Positions 53,000 to 62,558 of a stretch of 64,000 nt of DNA are shown piece by piece. The notes beneath the pieces were generated by a model that was not told where the DNA came from, did no database searches, and saw only the letters and a list, made by a program, of their open reading frames with translations. Position 1 is the stretch's first letter; every line of letters starts with the position of its first letter. Source of the stretch: Neorhodopirellula pilleata (GTDB lineage Bacteria > Planctomycetota > Planctomycetia > Pirellulales > Pirellulaceae); contig NZ_SJPM01000001.1 of the NCBI RefSeq assembly GCF_007859915.1, forward strand, positions 1,395,086 to 1,459,085, read 5' to 3'. The position numbers were made by a program, and so were the translations under genes.

Positions 53000-55900
53000 A
53001 TGAATTTCCTTCGTTCACCTCGCCCATCTAGGATTTGGCTCGTATTGGCGTTGACGCTTGGCGGCGTTGGCCTTTGGTTGACTCCCCACGCGAACGCGCA
53101 GAACGGGACCGAACCCAACAAGTCCGTTGGAGACGAACAACCGGCCAGCGGCGCGGAAACCGAAACAACCCCGCCGTCGGTCATCCCGCTGACCAACGCC
53201 GAAGCGGTCGCGACCGAGATCAAACGCGTCACCGACGACGTCACGCTGGATGAGAACATGCGTGAACGGATGCTGTCGGCCCTGAAAGAAATCGACGCGA
53301 TGCTGGCAAATCAACGCCAAGCCGCCAACGAATTGGCGGCCTACAAAAAGTCTTTATCGCGAATCGCAATCGACAAAGAAATCGCTTCACGTAATGCCAA
53401 CCGCGAAATCAGCCAACCGCCGGAGATCAATGGCCGGGCGTTATCGATCGAAGAACTGAAGCAATACGAGATCAAAGCCGGAGCGAACTTGGCGGCAGCC
53501 CGGGAGGACTTGCAACAAGCGGATTTGGCGATCACCAATCGCAAGCGGCGTTTAGAAAAACTGCCGGGTGAAATCGCCGCCCGACGCCGTGAACTGGAAG
53601 TCTTGGAAGCGTCCTCCATCGGTGAACTCAGCGACGATCCCGGTGGGACGTTCCGTCGAGTCCGAGAGACACTGCGTGAGAGTCAAATCGCAAGCACCCG
53701 CCAAACTCTCGATGCCTTGCAAGCCGAACAGTTACTGCTCGAATCGCAGGTCGATTTGTTACCTCTTCGCAAAGCGGCCGAAGCCAAAAATGTGATCGAG
53801 GCCGAATTGGCTTACAACCAATGGTCAGCTTTCATCCAAAAGCTACGTCAAAACCAAGTTACGAAAGAACTAAAAGAGTACCAGTCTGAGATCGAAAAAT
53901 CCGGAGGCGATGTTAACGCCTCCCAAGCGCTCAAACTGAAGGACGAGTGGGTCGAAATCATTGGCGAAACCGACCAAGCCGATCGGATGCTGGCCAAGGA
54001 AGAAGTCGAGACGAAAAAATGGGCGGAGAACCTCGCTAAAACCGAGCTAGATATCGCTGAAGCGAACATTTCCGGTGAACAGCTCTCAAGCGGTGTGGGG
54101 TTGCAGTTGCAACTGATGAAGAACCGATTGCCGTCCGTTCAAGCGATCAGCCGCCAAATTGCGACCATTGACGAAAACATCGAACAACGGCGGGAATTGC
54201 AACGACAGGTTGAACTGACATTGGAAGGCATCGACGATTCGATCGCCGGGGAACTTCCGATGGAAGTTTTTTCCGAACAGGTCATTATGGGCAACCATCG
54301 CAGTCGATCCGGCCTCCCCGAAAATGAGGTTCGATTGCTCTCTAAGTTCATCGCGGACCTCGAAACGCATCTTACGAAACTAGTCGAACGACGAAAAGAA
54401 CTCGAGCGTCAGCTCAAGATCGTCAACAAATTGGGCTCGGAAATCGACTCGCATATCATCTGGATTCGCAATGACGCGGTCTTTCGTTTGCGAGACATTC
54501 CGTTGGCGTGGCGAGCTTTCCGATGGATCATTCATCCCCAGCATCTCGGTCTGCTGGCGATGCGTTTGGCGACGGGTTTCTGGCAACGCCCGGAGTTGAT
54601 CCTGATCGCGGTGGCGGCTTTCGCGGTCATTTTGGTCGGTGGCGCGAGGTTGCGGCGAAGGATCGTCACGCTCGGTCAACGCGCATCGAGTCGGCAATAC
54701 TCGTCGTTACGTCCGACTTTCGCGACGACCTTGTTGTCGTTTGCTTTGGTCTTACCATTGGCCTTGTTGTTGTGGATCGTCGGCGACGCGTTGATCGGTT
54801 CGCGAGGAGACGAGCCGCTCGTGCGGGCGGTCGCCAAGGCGTTTCATCTAGCCGCGATGGCTATCTTTCCGATCGAATTATTACGTCAATGGCTGCGTCC
54901 TTCTGGTTTGGCGGTCGCGCATTTGGGAACCGACGAAGATTCAATCCGCGGTCTGCGACGTTGGCTTCGCGTGCTAATCGACTTGGGAGTTCCGATCTTA
55001 ATTGTTTACGCAACGTCGGTGAACTTGGGACGGTATCAATTGACTCTGGCACTCGGTCGTGTGCTGTTGATTGCGGGGATGATTTTGCTGAGCGTTGTGT
55101 TGTGGCGGACGCTCGAACCGAAACGCGGGATATTCTCGGTCGCCATCCGCGACAATCCCAACGGCTGGTTGGCTCGCCTGCAGCACGTTTGGTTCTTGCC
55201 GATCGTGTGGTTGCCGATCGTGTTCGCGGGAATCGCGGTGGCGGGATACGGGAGCGCGGCGGCGGTATTGATTCGACAATTCTATTTCACGTTTTGGTTG
55301 CTGCTCGCGGCGTACTTCGTTGATGGGGTCATGCGTCGATGGTTGTTGACCCAGCGACGCAGTTTGGCGTGGGCGGTCCATCGCGAGCGTCTGGAAGAGT
55401 CCGAACGAATCGGAGGTGTCGCCGGATTGGAAGGAGTCGAAGTCGAACCGACATTAGGTTTGGAGGCTGCGGAGATCAATGCCCAAACGAGCCGATTGAT
55501 CAGCACGTTTCTCTTCATCGCACTCTTGTTCGGCATCGCTTACGTGTGGTCGCCCGTGTTGCCTGCGATCGGTTATCTCGAAGCGATCCGGATCTCCGAA
55601 ATCGCCGACGAGAAAGGGGAAATAAGCTACGTCACCTTGGCAGACTTGTTGAAGGCGATCCCCGTGTTGGTGCTCACTTGGGCGTCGGTTCGCAACCTTC
55701 CCGGTTTGATCGAAGCGGTTTTGTTAGAAAGATTGCCGCTGGAAAAACCGGTTCGATACGCGATCACGACGTTGGGAACGTACGCGTTGCTCTTTGTCGG
55801 CTTGACCTTTAGCGCTCACACATTCGGACTGCGATGGGACAATATTCAGTGGCTCGTCGCCGCGCTCGGGGTTGGTTTGGGTTTCGGCTTGCAGGAGATC

Positions 55901-56452
55901 TTTGCGAATTTTGTCAGCGGTTTGATTCTGTTATTCGAACAACCCATTCGTGTAGGTGACATCGTGACCTTAGGTGATACCACCGGGGTCGTTGCCCGCA
56001 TCCGGATGCGAGCGACGACGGTCACGAATTGGGACCGCCAAGAACTCATCATCCCGAACAAAGACTTGATCACCGGACGGCTAATTAATTGGACGCTTTC
56101 CGACACGACCAATCGGGTTGTCATCAATGTCGGCGTCGCTTACGGCAGTGACACCGACAAAGCTTGCGAATTGCTGCGAGAGATCTGCCAACAGCATCCC
56201 GCAGTCAAGAAAGATCCAGCGCCTCTGGTAACGTTTGAGGGGTTTGGTGATTCGACATTGAACTTGGTACTACGATGCTATTTGTCGGATCTCGATAACC
56301 GCCTCGCCACGATTCACGATTTGCATACCGAGATCAACAAGCAGTACTACCGCGCCGGCATCGAAATCGCATTCCCGCAGCGCGACTTACATCTACGATC
56401 GTTGCCGAAAGAGCTGATTGATTCGCTGGTCGCCGGCAAACCGAGTAGCTAA
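53000..56452 (+). CDS. Large MscS-family mechanosensitive channel
   Basis: 1150 aa from ATG 53000; the frame is open to 52832, but only from 53000 does it begin with a signal peptide (MNFLRSPRPSRIWLVLALTL). Residues about 70-500 are mainly coiled coil (long heptads such as LKQYEIKAGANLAAAREDLQ). Many membrane segments follow from about 510. The MscS pore and beta domain are near 950-1100: LVAALGVGLGFGLQEIFANF then VSGLILLFEQPIRVGD, GVVARIRMRATTVTNWDRQE and LIIPNKDLITGRLINW. It opens under membrane tension to release solutes after osmotic downshock. Size and coiled coil are like MscK/MscM-type proteins. Divergent partner is the cytochrome-like gene. Confidence 0.9.
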   Translation: MNFLRSPRPSRIWLVLALTLGGVGLWLTPHANAQNGTEPNKSVGDEQPASGAETETTPPSVIPLTNAEAVATEIKRVTDDVTLDENMRERMLSALKEIDAMLANQRQAANELAAYKKSLSRIAIDKEIASRNANREISQPPEINGRALSIEELKQYEIKAGANLAAAREDLQQADLAITNRKRRLEKLPGEIAARRRELEVLEASSIGELSDDPGGTFRRVRETLRESQIASTRQTLDALQAEQLLLESQVDLLPLRKAAEAKNVIEAELAYNQWSAFIQKLRQNQVTKELKEYQSEIEKSGGDVNASQALKLKDEWVEIIGETDQADRMLAKEEVETKKWAENLAKTELDIAEANISGEQLSSGVGLQLQLMKNRLPSVQAISRQIATIDENIEQRRELQRQVELTLEGIDDSIAGELPMEVFSEQVIMGNHRSRSGLPENEVRLLSKFIADLETHLTKLVERRKELERQLKIVNKLGSEIDSHIIWIRNDAVFRLRDIPLAWRAFRWIIHPQHLGLLAMRLATGFWQRPELILIAVAAFAVILVGGARLRRRIVTLGQRASSRQYSSLRPTFATTLLSFALVLPLALLLWIVGDALIGSRGDEPLVRAVAKAFHLAAMAIFPIELLRQWLRPSGLAVAHLGTDEDSIRGLRRWLRVLIDLGVPILIVYATSVNLGRYQLTLALGRVLLIAGMILLSVVLWRTLEPKRGIFSVAIRDNPNGWLARLQHVWFLPIVWLPIVFAGIAVAGYGSAAAVLIRQFYFTFWLLLAAYFVDGVMRRWLLTQRRSLAWAVHRERLEESERIGGVAGLEGVEVEPTLGLEAAEINAQTSRLISTFLFIALLFGIAYVWSPVLPAIGYLEAIRISEIADEKGEISYVTLADLLKAIPVLVLTWASVRNLPGLIEAVLLERLPLEKPVRYAITTLGTYALLFVGLTFSAHTFGLRWDNIQWLVAALGVGLGFGLQEIFANFVSGLILLFEQPIRVGDIVTLGDTTGVVARIRMRATTVTNWDRQELIIPNKDLITGRLINWTLSDTTNRVVINVGVAYGSDTDKACELLREICQQHPAVKKDPAPLVTFEGFGDSTLNLVLRCYLSDLDNRLATIHDLHTEINKQYYRAGIEIAFPQRDLHLRSLPKELIDSLVAGKPSS

Positions 56453-56699
56453 CCGGTGCCGTGGATCCCGCATTCGTGGATTCACCTACACGACCGGCAG
56501 TTTCAAGAAAATCGGGAAAAGCGGCAAAGTCGATGAAGTATCCCGAGCTAATGTGCCGATCCAATGGCTCTAGGGCGGATTGATTCCATCACCATTCCAG
56601 CCAGACCCATCAAGTCGAAGCGTGAAACTGGATTTGAATCCATTCGCTTCGACCGGTCGATCGCACGGTCGGCCCAACTCGTTACAAGAAGAGCGAAAG

Positions 56700-58136
56700 A
56701 TGAACGATTCACGTTCCTATCGAACCGAGTCCCAGGCCGAGCAGACCGCATCGACGCGTCGATCACGGCGCCGTCTTTTATTGACCGCGTTGGTCGGTGG
56801 AACCGTGAGCCTATCGTCGGTCGGCTGTGCTTCACGTTCGATGTCGCTGGCTTCGATCAACCCGTTCAAAGCCAAAACGGCCGAGGCGGTAACGGCCGTT
56901 GATGAAACGCCGGGTAAGCTCGCTTCGACGACCGGCAAAGTCGCTCAAGGAACGGTGACGGCGACGAAGAACGTTTTCCAGAAGGCGTCCAGTCGTGTAA
57001 CCGGGTTGTTCGCCGGTAAAGACGAAACACCTGAACAAGATGATCCACTGGCGTTGGACAATTCACCGGAAAAACTTGAGCCAGATGTGTTCGTGGCTAA
57101 TGGGCAACTTTGGGAATCGACCGGCAACCTCACCAAAGCGATGGAGAGTTACCAAAAGGCTCTTTCCGCTTCACCGAATCATGAGCCGGCCTTAACCAGC
57201 ATTGCTCGATTGCACTTTCGTGAATCCAACTATCCACAAGCTGCCGAGTTCTTTCAAAAATCGATCGCACAAAAACCAGATGACGCAGCGTTGTTTAATG
57301 ACTTGGGCTTGACCTTGAGCAAACTCGGACAGCATGACATGGCTGCCCAAACTTTGCAGCGTGCTCTACAAATCGCACCGGGCACATCTCGTTACGCGAA
57401 CAATCTCGCCAGCGTGTACTTCGAATCCAATAAGGCTGACGAAGCACTCAAGGTGTTGCAAGCGAATAACAAGCCCGCCGTCGCCCACTTCAACATGGCC
57501 TTCTTGCACTACAAGAAAGGCCAAGTAGCACAGGCTCAAGCTCAATTGAATTTGTCGCTCGCACATGAGAAGGACTCGGCAAGCGATCCGGCAACGAAAC
57601 GGGCGATCAGTCGCTCCCGTGAGATGTTGGCACAAATCAGCCCCGGGTCGGCGTTGCCGAACACAGGGTTGCCCGGTGTGACACCTGCGGTATCGCCGAC
57701 CGGTCCGATTGGCCCGGCCGCCGGCCCGGCAGCGACGATCGCCGCCGCCCCAGCACACCGCGCCAACCAATCGCCTCAGGTGCTCGGTCAACAAGTCATC
57801 GGTTCGATGACTCCTCAACCGAAACAACCCGGCATGCAGCCGACCGTTCCAGGTAGTACCTCACCGGTAAGCTATCAAGATCCACGCAGTTACATGAACC
57901 CACAGGTTCCAGCTGGGGCCGCACCGCCGTCGATCAGTATCCCGTCGTTCGGTCAAAACCAAACGGCCGCACCCGCAGGCGTTTCCAATACAACGTCAAG
58001 TCCGAACACCAGTTCGTTCACGATGCCTCCGGCGACTCAACCCGCTGCCACGGCAACTGCACCAGCAGCGGCAACACCGCCGAGCACGTCAGGTTTTACT
58101 TTGCCCGGTGGCTTCCAACTGCCAGCGAGCCAGTAG
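56700..58136 (+). CDS. TPR lipoprotein
   Basis: 478 aa from ATG 56700, preceded by AGAAGAG; an upstream in-frame ATG at 56580 is less likely. The lipobox LSSVGC (after LLLTALVGGTVS) predicts lipidation. Four to five tetratricopeptide repeats follow near residues 115-250 (FVANGQLWESTGNLTKAMES, YQKALSASPNHEPALTSIAR, FNDLGLTLSKLGQHDMAAQT). The C-terminal 150 residues are low complexity, rich in P, A, T, S, Q. It is likely an envelope scaffold. It lies 247 bases downstream of the MscS gene; nothing recognisable is in the gap. Confidence 0.85.
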   Translation: MNDSRSYRTESQAEQTASTRRSRRRLLLTALVGGTVSLSSVGCASRSMSLASINPFKAKTAEAVTAVDETPGKLASTTGKVAQGTVTATKNVFQKASSRVTGLFAGKDETPEQDDPLALDNSPEKLEPDVFVANGQLWESTGNLTKAMESYQKALSASPNHEPALTSIARLHFRESNYPQAAEFFQKSIAQKPDDAALFNDLGLTLSKLGQHDMAAQTLQRALQIAPGTSRYANNLASVYFESNKADEALKVLQANNKPAVAHFNMAFLHYKKGQVAQAQAQLNLSLAHEKDSASDPATKRAISRSREMLAQISPGSALPNTGLPGVTPAVSPTGPIGPAAGPAATIAAAPAHRANQSPQVLGQQVIGSMTPQPKQPGMQPTVPGSTSPVSYQDPRSYMNPQVPAGAAPPSISIPSFGQNQTAAPAGVSNTTSSPNTSSFTMPPATQPAATATAPAAATPPSTSGFTLPGGFQLPASQ

Positions 58137-58148
58137 TCAGCACACTCG

Positions 58149-58196
58149 TTCCCAGGCTCTCGCCTGGGAATGCACTGTCTCGGAGGCTCTGCCTCC
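58149..58196 (+). terminator. Tandem stem-loops after the TPR gene
   Basis: TTCCCAGGC TCTC GCCTGGGAA (58149-58170) and GGAGGC TCT GCCTCC (58182-58196), just past the stop. Good stems but no U-run after the first; may stop or stabilise the transcript. Confidence 0.45.
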
Positions 58197-58201
58197 CGAT
58201 C

Positions 58202-58454
58202 CCTAGTGCTTCGTCAAAACTTAATTTTAGGGTGAGCCGAACGCGCTAGCGGGCTGTTGATTTAGTCCTCATTGAAACCCGAAGCGTGAGCGAGGGATAC
58301 ATACAAAGGACTTAATGGCGCTCAATCCCTCGCTCACGCTTCGGGTTACGATTAAATCAACACGCCGCTAGCGTCGGGCGTCGAGCAATGCCCGCAGCTA
58401 GCGCCGTCGGCTCACTTCACTAACCCTAATTTTATATTTCGACGCAGCACTAGG
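58202..58454. repeat. Large palindrome containing a 117-bp element
   Basis: Outer arms start CCTAGTGCTTCGTCAA at 58202 and end with the imperfect reverse complement TCGACGCAGCACTAGG at about 58454, with further pairing AATTTTAGGG / CCCTAATTTT. The MITE-like copy 3 interrupts it. It fills most of 58137-58538, which holds no gene. Confidence 0.65.
58250..58366 (-). mobile_element. 117-bp palindromic MITE-like element, copy 3
   Basis: Same termini as copies 1 and 2 in the reverse direction (CGGGCTGTTG to CAACACGCC), exactly 117 bases. Flanked by perfect 5-bp direct repeats GCTAG at 58245-58249 and 58367-58371. Confidence 0.8.
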
Positions 58455-58538
58455 TTCGCAAGTGCGTACAAAACGACGACCCTAGACCAGACGTTCCCTA
58501 TTGCAATGCAGTTGGTGAGTCGTCCTCAGGCGGAATGT

Positions 58539-60662
58539 TCACTCGCCTGCGTCCAAGATAATGGACATGTTCTCACGGATCATGGCCGTGGCGGGCTTTC
58601 CGTCAACGGTGTATTTCACGCTCAAGAATTTCGGGCGGCCGGGGGCGGGATCGCCTCCGAACGCATCGCTGAAGTTGGACTTGTCCAACACCACCATCGG
58701 CGAGTCCGAGGCGGCTTTCTGTAACGCTTCGGTGACATCGGTTTGTTGGTCGCCGGCACCATAGCTTGCCTCGAGAATTTTCAGGTCGACTTTCGGAATC
58801 CCGAGTTGATCGAGCAACTTGGCGACCTGCGGATTGCCCGGGATCTTGCGAGCGATCGAAAGCCCAACCGACTTGGCTCGATCAGCCAACGCGGGGTCTG
58901 AACTCAGGTCAACGACCGTTTTGAGCATGAACCCGCTCGGATAGCGGCCGGCCGCATCGAGCAACAATTCTTTTTCTTCGGTTCGGTCGACGAACTCCAT
59001 CGCGGCTTGAACCATCTCGTGACGCTGCGGCGGTGCCATGACGAATTGACGAACCAAACGCAAGTATCCACGGGCCGCCCGGATTCGATAGGGGTTGGTC
59101 GGCTGCTTGGCAACGGCGGCAAGCGCCGTTCCCGCGTCAACGCTCATCCAATCACCGAGCAAGCGAGTCGCGGCGTCTTTCATCGCTGTGGAACCTTCCG
59201 TGGCGACTCGTCCCAATACCGCCAGCGCGTCCGGTCCACCCATCGCTGCGACGGTTTCGAGCAAACTCAATTGGGTTTGCGGAGTCGCGCCGGCCATCGC
59301 ATCGGAAAGGATCTTGGCACATGCGGCCTGATCGGGCATTCGCACGCACGCGGCGCGAAGTGCCGTCATCGCCTCGGTCGTGTCCTGTTTGGAACTGGTC
59401 GATCGTTGAATCAAAATCGGAAGCTGTTCCAAGGTGGCGACCTGTCCGAGCGCCGCAAGCGCCGCCGAACGCACCGCTTTGTCCGAATCATCGGCGGCGG
59501 CGAGCAAATAGTCGACGGCATCGATTCGCCGTGCCCCGACCAGATTAATTAGCGTGACCTGCTGTTCTCCGGTCGCTTGGGCGAGTCGACTTTGTATCGC
59601 CGCATCGATCTCGGGATGATCCAATTGGGCAAGCGTTTCCTTGGCCGCTTCGGCCACGGGGGTCACATTGTCCGCCGCGGCCGAAAGCAACGTTTCGACA
59701 CAGGTCGCATCCCCGATCGTCTGCAACATGCCGATAGCGGCCAAACGCACTTCGGTCTCATTCGACTTGATCGCCGCTAACATGGTTTCAATGAAGCTCG
59801 CATCGCCCCGGTCACCCAAGGCGATCAAGAACAACGGCTTCTGAGCGGCGGGCACATTTTCGACTGCCTTTTTGAGCGCGTCGACGATCCTGTCGCCTTG
59901 GATCTGACGTGCGGCCGAAAGGGCAACGAAACGGATCCGCTCGTTGTCACTGCCCAGCTTCTCGACCAACAAAGTCACCCCGTCGGTGCCGCGTGAAATG
60001 ATCGCGCCCCGAGTGGCTTCGACCATGCGAGGTGGGGGAACGTCGGCCGCTAAAATGGAATCGTAAAGCTCGCTTGCTCGAACCGCGTCGCCTTCGGACA
60101 GGCTGTGTTCGGCTGCGAGCACAAGGCCTTCGGCCACCGCCGAACGAACCGCATCGCGAGGATCATTGAGATTCGCCAGCAACGTGGTCTCGACCGCATC
60201 ACCGCCGACCTTGCCGAGCGAAACAGCGGCGGAAGCGGCGACCAATTCGTCCTCACTTTTGAGTTTTTCGGCGAGAGGTTCGACGCTGGCGGGCGCACGT
60301 AACACTCCGAGCGAATTGATGATACCGACTAGCGAAAGCCCTTCGGTTTGATCTATTGCGGCGATCAAAGCGGATTGAGCGTCCGGTGTCGCGATGGCTT
60401 CGAGTGTGATCCGCGCCCAAGAGGTCAACTCGGGATCGGTCAACAATTCAGCAACTGCGGGGACGCACTGGTCGTCACCGAAAACGGCCAATCGCTTGCA
60501 AGTAATGGCTTTGTCCGCTTTGGCGGTCTCGGCAGCGGTCAACGTCGCGATCAAATCAGATTGATCAAACTTTGGTGGGCTCGATTGGCAATAACCAACG
60601 CTTGCGCTAGAGAGTACCGCCAGTAGAACGAACGATCGGGCTGTGGGGAATGAAAAATTCAT
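58539..60662 (-). CDS. Secreted HEAT-repeat protein
   Basis: 707 aa from ATG 60662; a TTG at 60674 is in frame. The signal peptide is FVLLAVLSSASVGYC. The body consists of many HEAT-type helical repeats of 30-35 residues, e.g. PLAEKLKSEDELVAASAAVS, LLANLNDPRDAVRSAVAEGL, LAAADDSDKAVRSAALAALG. The final 110 residues change character (LDQLGIPKVDLKILEASYGA) and may be a separate domain. Such proteins act as scaffolds or phycobilisome-like lyases; no enzymatic motif is visible. It is downstream of the Gfo/Idh/MocA gene on the same strand with a 92-base gap. Confidence 0.82.
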   Translation of the reverse strand: MNFSFPTARSFVLLAVLSSASVGYCQSSPPKFDQSDLIATLTAAETAKADKAITCKRLAVFGDDQCVPAVAELLTDPELTSWARITLEAIATPDAQSALIAAIDQTEGLSLVGIINSLGVLRAPASVEPLAEKLKSEDELVAASAAVSLGKVGGDAVETTLLANLNDPRDAVRSAVAEGLVLAAEHSLSEGDAVRASELYDSILAADVPPPRMVEATRGAIISRGTDGVTLLVEKLGSDNERIRFVALSAARQIQGDRIVDALKKAVENVPAAQKPLFLIALGDRGDASFIETMLAAIKSNETEVRLAAIGMLQTIGDATCVETLLSAAADNVTPVAEAAKETLAQLDHPEIDAAIQSRLAQATGEQQVTLINLVGARRIDAVDYLLAAADDSDKAVRSAALAALGQVATLEQLPILIQRSTSSKQDTTEAMTALRAACVRMPDQAACAKILSDAMAGATPQTQLSLLETVAAMGGPDALAVLGRVATEGSTAMKDAATRLLGDWMSVDAGTALAAVAKQPTNPYRIRAARGYLRLVRQFVMAPPQRHEMVQAAMEFVDRTEEKELLLDAAGRYPSGFMLKTVVDLSSDPALADRAKSVGLSIARKIPGNPQVAKLLDQLGIPKVDLKILEASYGAGDQQTDVTEALQKAASDSPMVVLDKSNFSDAFGGDPAPGRPKFLSVKYTVDGKPATAMIRENMSIILDAGE

Positions 60663-60754
60663 GGGTAAGTACAATTGTGAGTAAATGTCAAGAAGAAAGA
60701 AGCAATCAAGGTGAACGGGGTGACCACGCGATCAGACGCGACGGTCATGCGATA

Positions 60755-62044
60755 CTAGATTCGGTACGGCTCACGCAGCGCTTCGCCGCGGAGTCGGTTG
60801 GCTTCATCGTCGTTGACGAACTCATAGGTGGTTGGGTCCAAGGTCACCTGACGGCCCAGATACAGAGCGACGTTGGCGGCGTGACAAGTGATGTGAGCGT
60901 AACAGGCAGCTTCGGCGCTGGCCCGCGGTTCACTTCGGGTACGACAGCAATCCAAGAAGTCTCGGACGTGGAACGTGGCCGGATAACCACCGATCTCTTC
61001 GATCTCGCGACCGGCCAACAATTCCGGCGAGCTGAGGATGAACTTTCCACTGTCGCCGGTTTCGATCCAACCTTCGTCACCTTCGAATCGCACCGGGCAC
61101 GATCCCAGCGGCAACCATCCGTCGTCGCGAATGACGAGCTTCACGCCGGAGGGATACTCCGCCGTCAATCTTGCGTTCTCAGGTGGACTGTAGGTGATCG
61201 CTGCCGTCGAATCGGCGCGGGCGGCCCATTGGCAAAGATCGACACAGTGCGATCCCCATTCGAGCACGCCGCCGCCGACCAAACCGCCGCCCTTTTCGAA
61301 ATTGAATCCGTCCAAGAACTTCTCGTTGTAAGGGCGGTAGGCGGCCGGGCCGAGGTACGTGTTCCAATCGATCACGTCGACCGGTGGTTGTTCTTGCGGA
61401 GGCAACCAACCGCTCATCTCCGCCTTCATTCCACGCGGCTGAGCGTGAACGGTGTGCAATTTACCCAGTCGACCGGTACGGGCGAGCATGCAAGCGAACT
61501 CGAAGTGAGGCAGATTCCGACGCTGCGTGCCGGCTTGGAAGACCACTCCGGTGCGCCGCATGGTTTCAGCCAATTGCAAACTTTGGGCGATGTTCTTCGT
61601 GCACGGCTTTTCACAATAGATATCTTTACCCGCGCGGGCGGCGGCGCACGCCGCAGTGGCGTGCCAGTTCGGGCCGGTCGCGATCAACACGGCGTCGATG
61701 TCTTCGCGGCTGAGCACTTCACGGTAGTCGCGATAAGTGTCGCAGTCGGTGTTGTTGTGATGCGCATCTACTCGCGCCTTGATGGCTTCCCGTTGTGATT
61801 GTTTGACGTCGGCGACGGCGACAAACTGCACGTCGTCTTGTTCAAGAAAACAGCCCAGGTCATAGGTGCCGCGACGACCAATGCCGATCCCGCCGACAAC
61901 GATCCGGTCCGAAGGGGCAACCGCTCCGGCGAGCCCGAGTGTGGATGCGGACACAAAATGGGGAATCGCCAATGAACTGGCGGCGGCAACCGTTGATGAC
62001 TGCAGAAACTGGCGTCGTGAACGTGTTTTGATCGATCGGGACAT
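60755..62044 (-). CDS. Tat-exported Gfo/Idh/MocA-family oxidoreductase
   Basis: 429 aa. The N-terminus KTRSRRQFLQSSTVAAASSL is a twin-arginine signal. The Rossmann part VVGGIGIGRRGTYDLG and the catalytic-lysine motif YCEKPCTKN place it in the Gfo/Idh/MocA family, which oxidises or reduces sugars or their derivatives with a bound NAD(P). Exported versions with prebound cofactor are common in planctomycetes. It is divergent from the small membrane protein gene. Substrate unknown. Confidence 0.88.
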   Translation of the reverse strand: MSRSIKTRSRRQFLQSSTVAAASSLAIPHFVSASTLGLAGAVAPSDRIVVGGIGIGRRGTYDLGCFLEQDDVQFVAVADVKQSQREAIKARVDAHHNNTDCDTYRDYREVLSREDIDAVLIATGPNWHATAACAAARAGKDIYCEKPCTKNIAQSLQLAETMRRTGVVFQAGTQRRNLPHFEFACMLARTGRLGKLHTVHAQPRGMKAEMSGWLPPQEQPPVDVIDWNTYLGPAAYRPYNEKFLDGFNFEKGGGLVGGGVLEWGSHCVDLCQWAARADSTAAITYSPPENARLTAEYPSGVKLVIRDDGWLPLGSCPVRFEGDEGWIETGDSGKFILSSPELLAGREIEEIGGYPATFHVRDFLDCCRTRSEPRASAEAACYAHITCHAANVALYLGRQVTLDPTTYEFVNDDEANRLRGEALREPYRI

Positions 62045-62294
62045 GAGGCGGGATTCCGTCTGGGGGAATATTTCGAGTGGAACAAGGCGAGCTAGGCAGC
62101 CTGTATCGCCATTTTATTCGATTTTCCCACCCTTCGCGACATGCCAACGATTCCAGCCCTGTCGATTGAGTCGATCACCCCGTCAGCGCCGATTTCACCG
62201 GTCGCGACCGCCACCGTGGATTTGGCAATCAAGCCTTCAAGTACTCGCCGATATGAGAAATCGTGGGTTTGATCCAAAGCGGGAGTAAGGAACG

Positions 62295-62558
62295 ATGTGG
62301 CGAAGTCTATTCATGGCGTTGGGAATCATGGCGATCATCATCGGCGTGGAAACGTTGCTGATCGATTCGGCGAGCATGTACGCCGCTGCGGAATCCACAG
62401 CGGCCGATTTCATCGATCCCGGTGCGACCCCAGCGCTGCGAACGGAAGTTTGGGAACCGGGCGAAAAATTCCCCTGGGCGATGCTCGCCATCGGCACCGT
62501 CATCGTGCTCTACGCGATCACGCTACCGAAACGCTGGCACAGCCACGGTGCCGGTTAG
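62295..62558 (+). CDS. Small membrane protein
   Basis: 87 aa with two hydrophobic helices: MWRSLFMALGIMAIIIGVET near the start and PWAMLAIGTVIVLYAITLPK near the end. No family is named. The coding-like composition and length suggest a real gene. Its TAG stop overlaps the TAA of the convergent lactonase gene by two bases. Confidence 0.65.
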   Translation: MWRSLFMALGIMAIIIGVETLLIDSASMYAAAESTAADFIDPGATPALRTEVWEPGEKFPWAMLAIGTVIVLYAITLPKRWHSHGAG

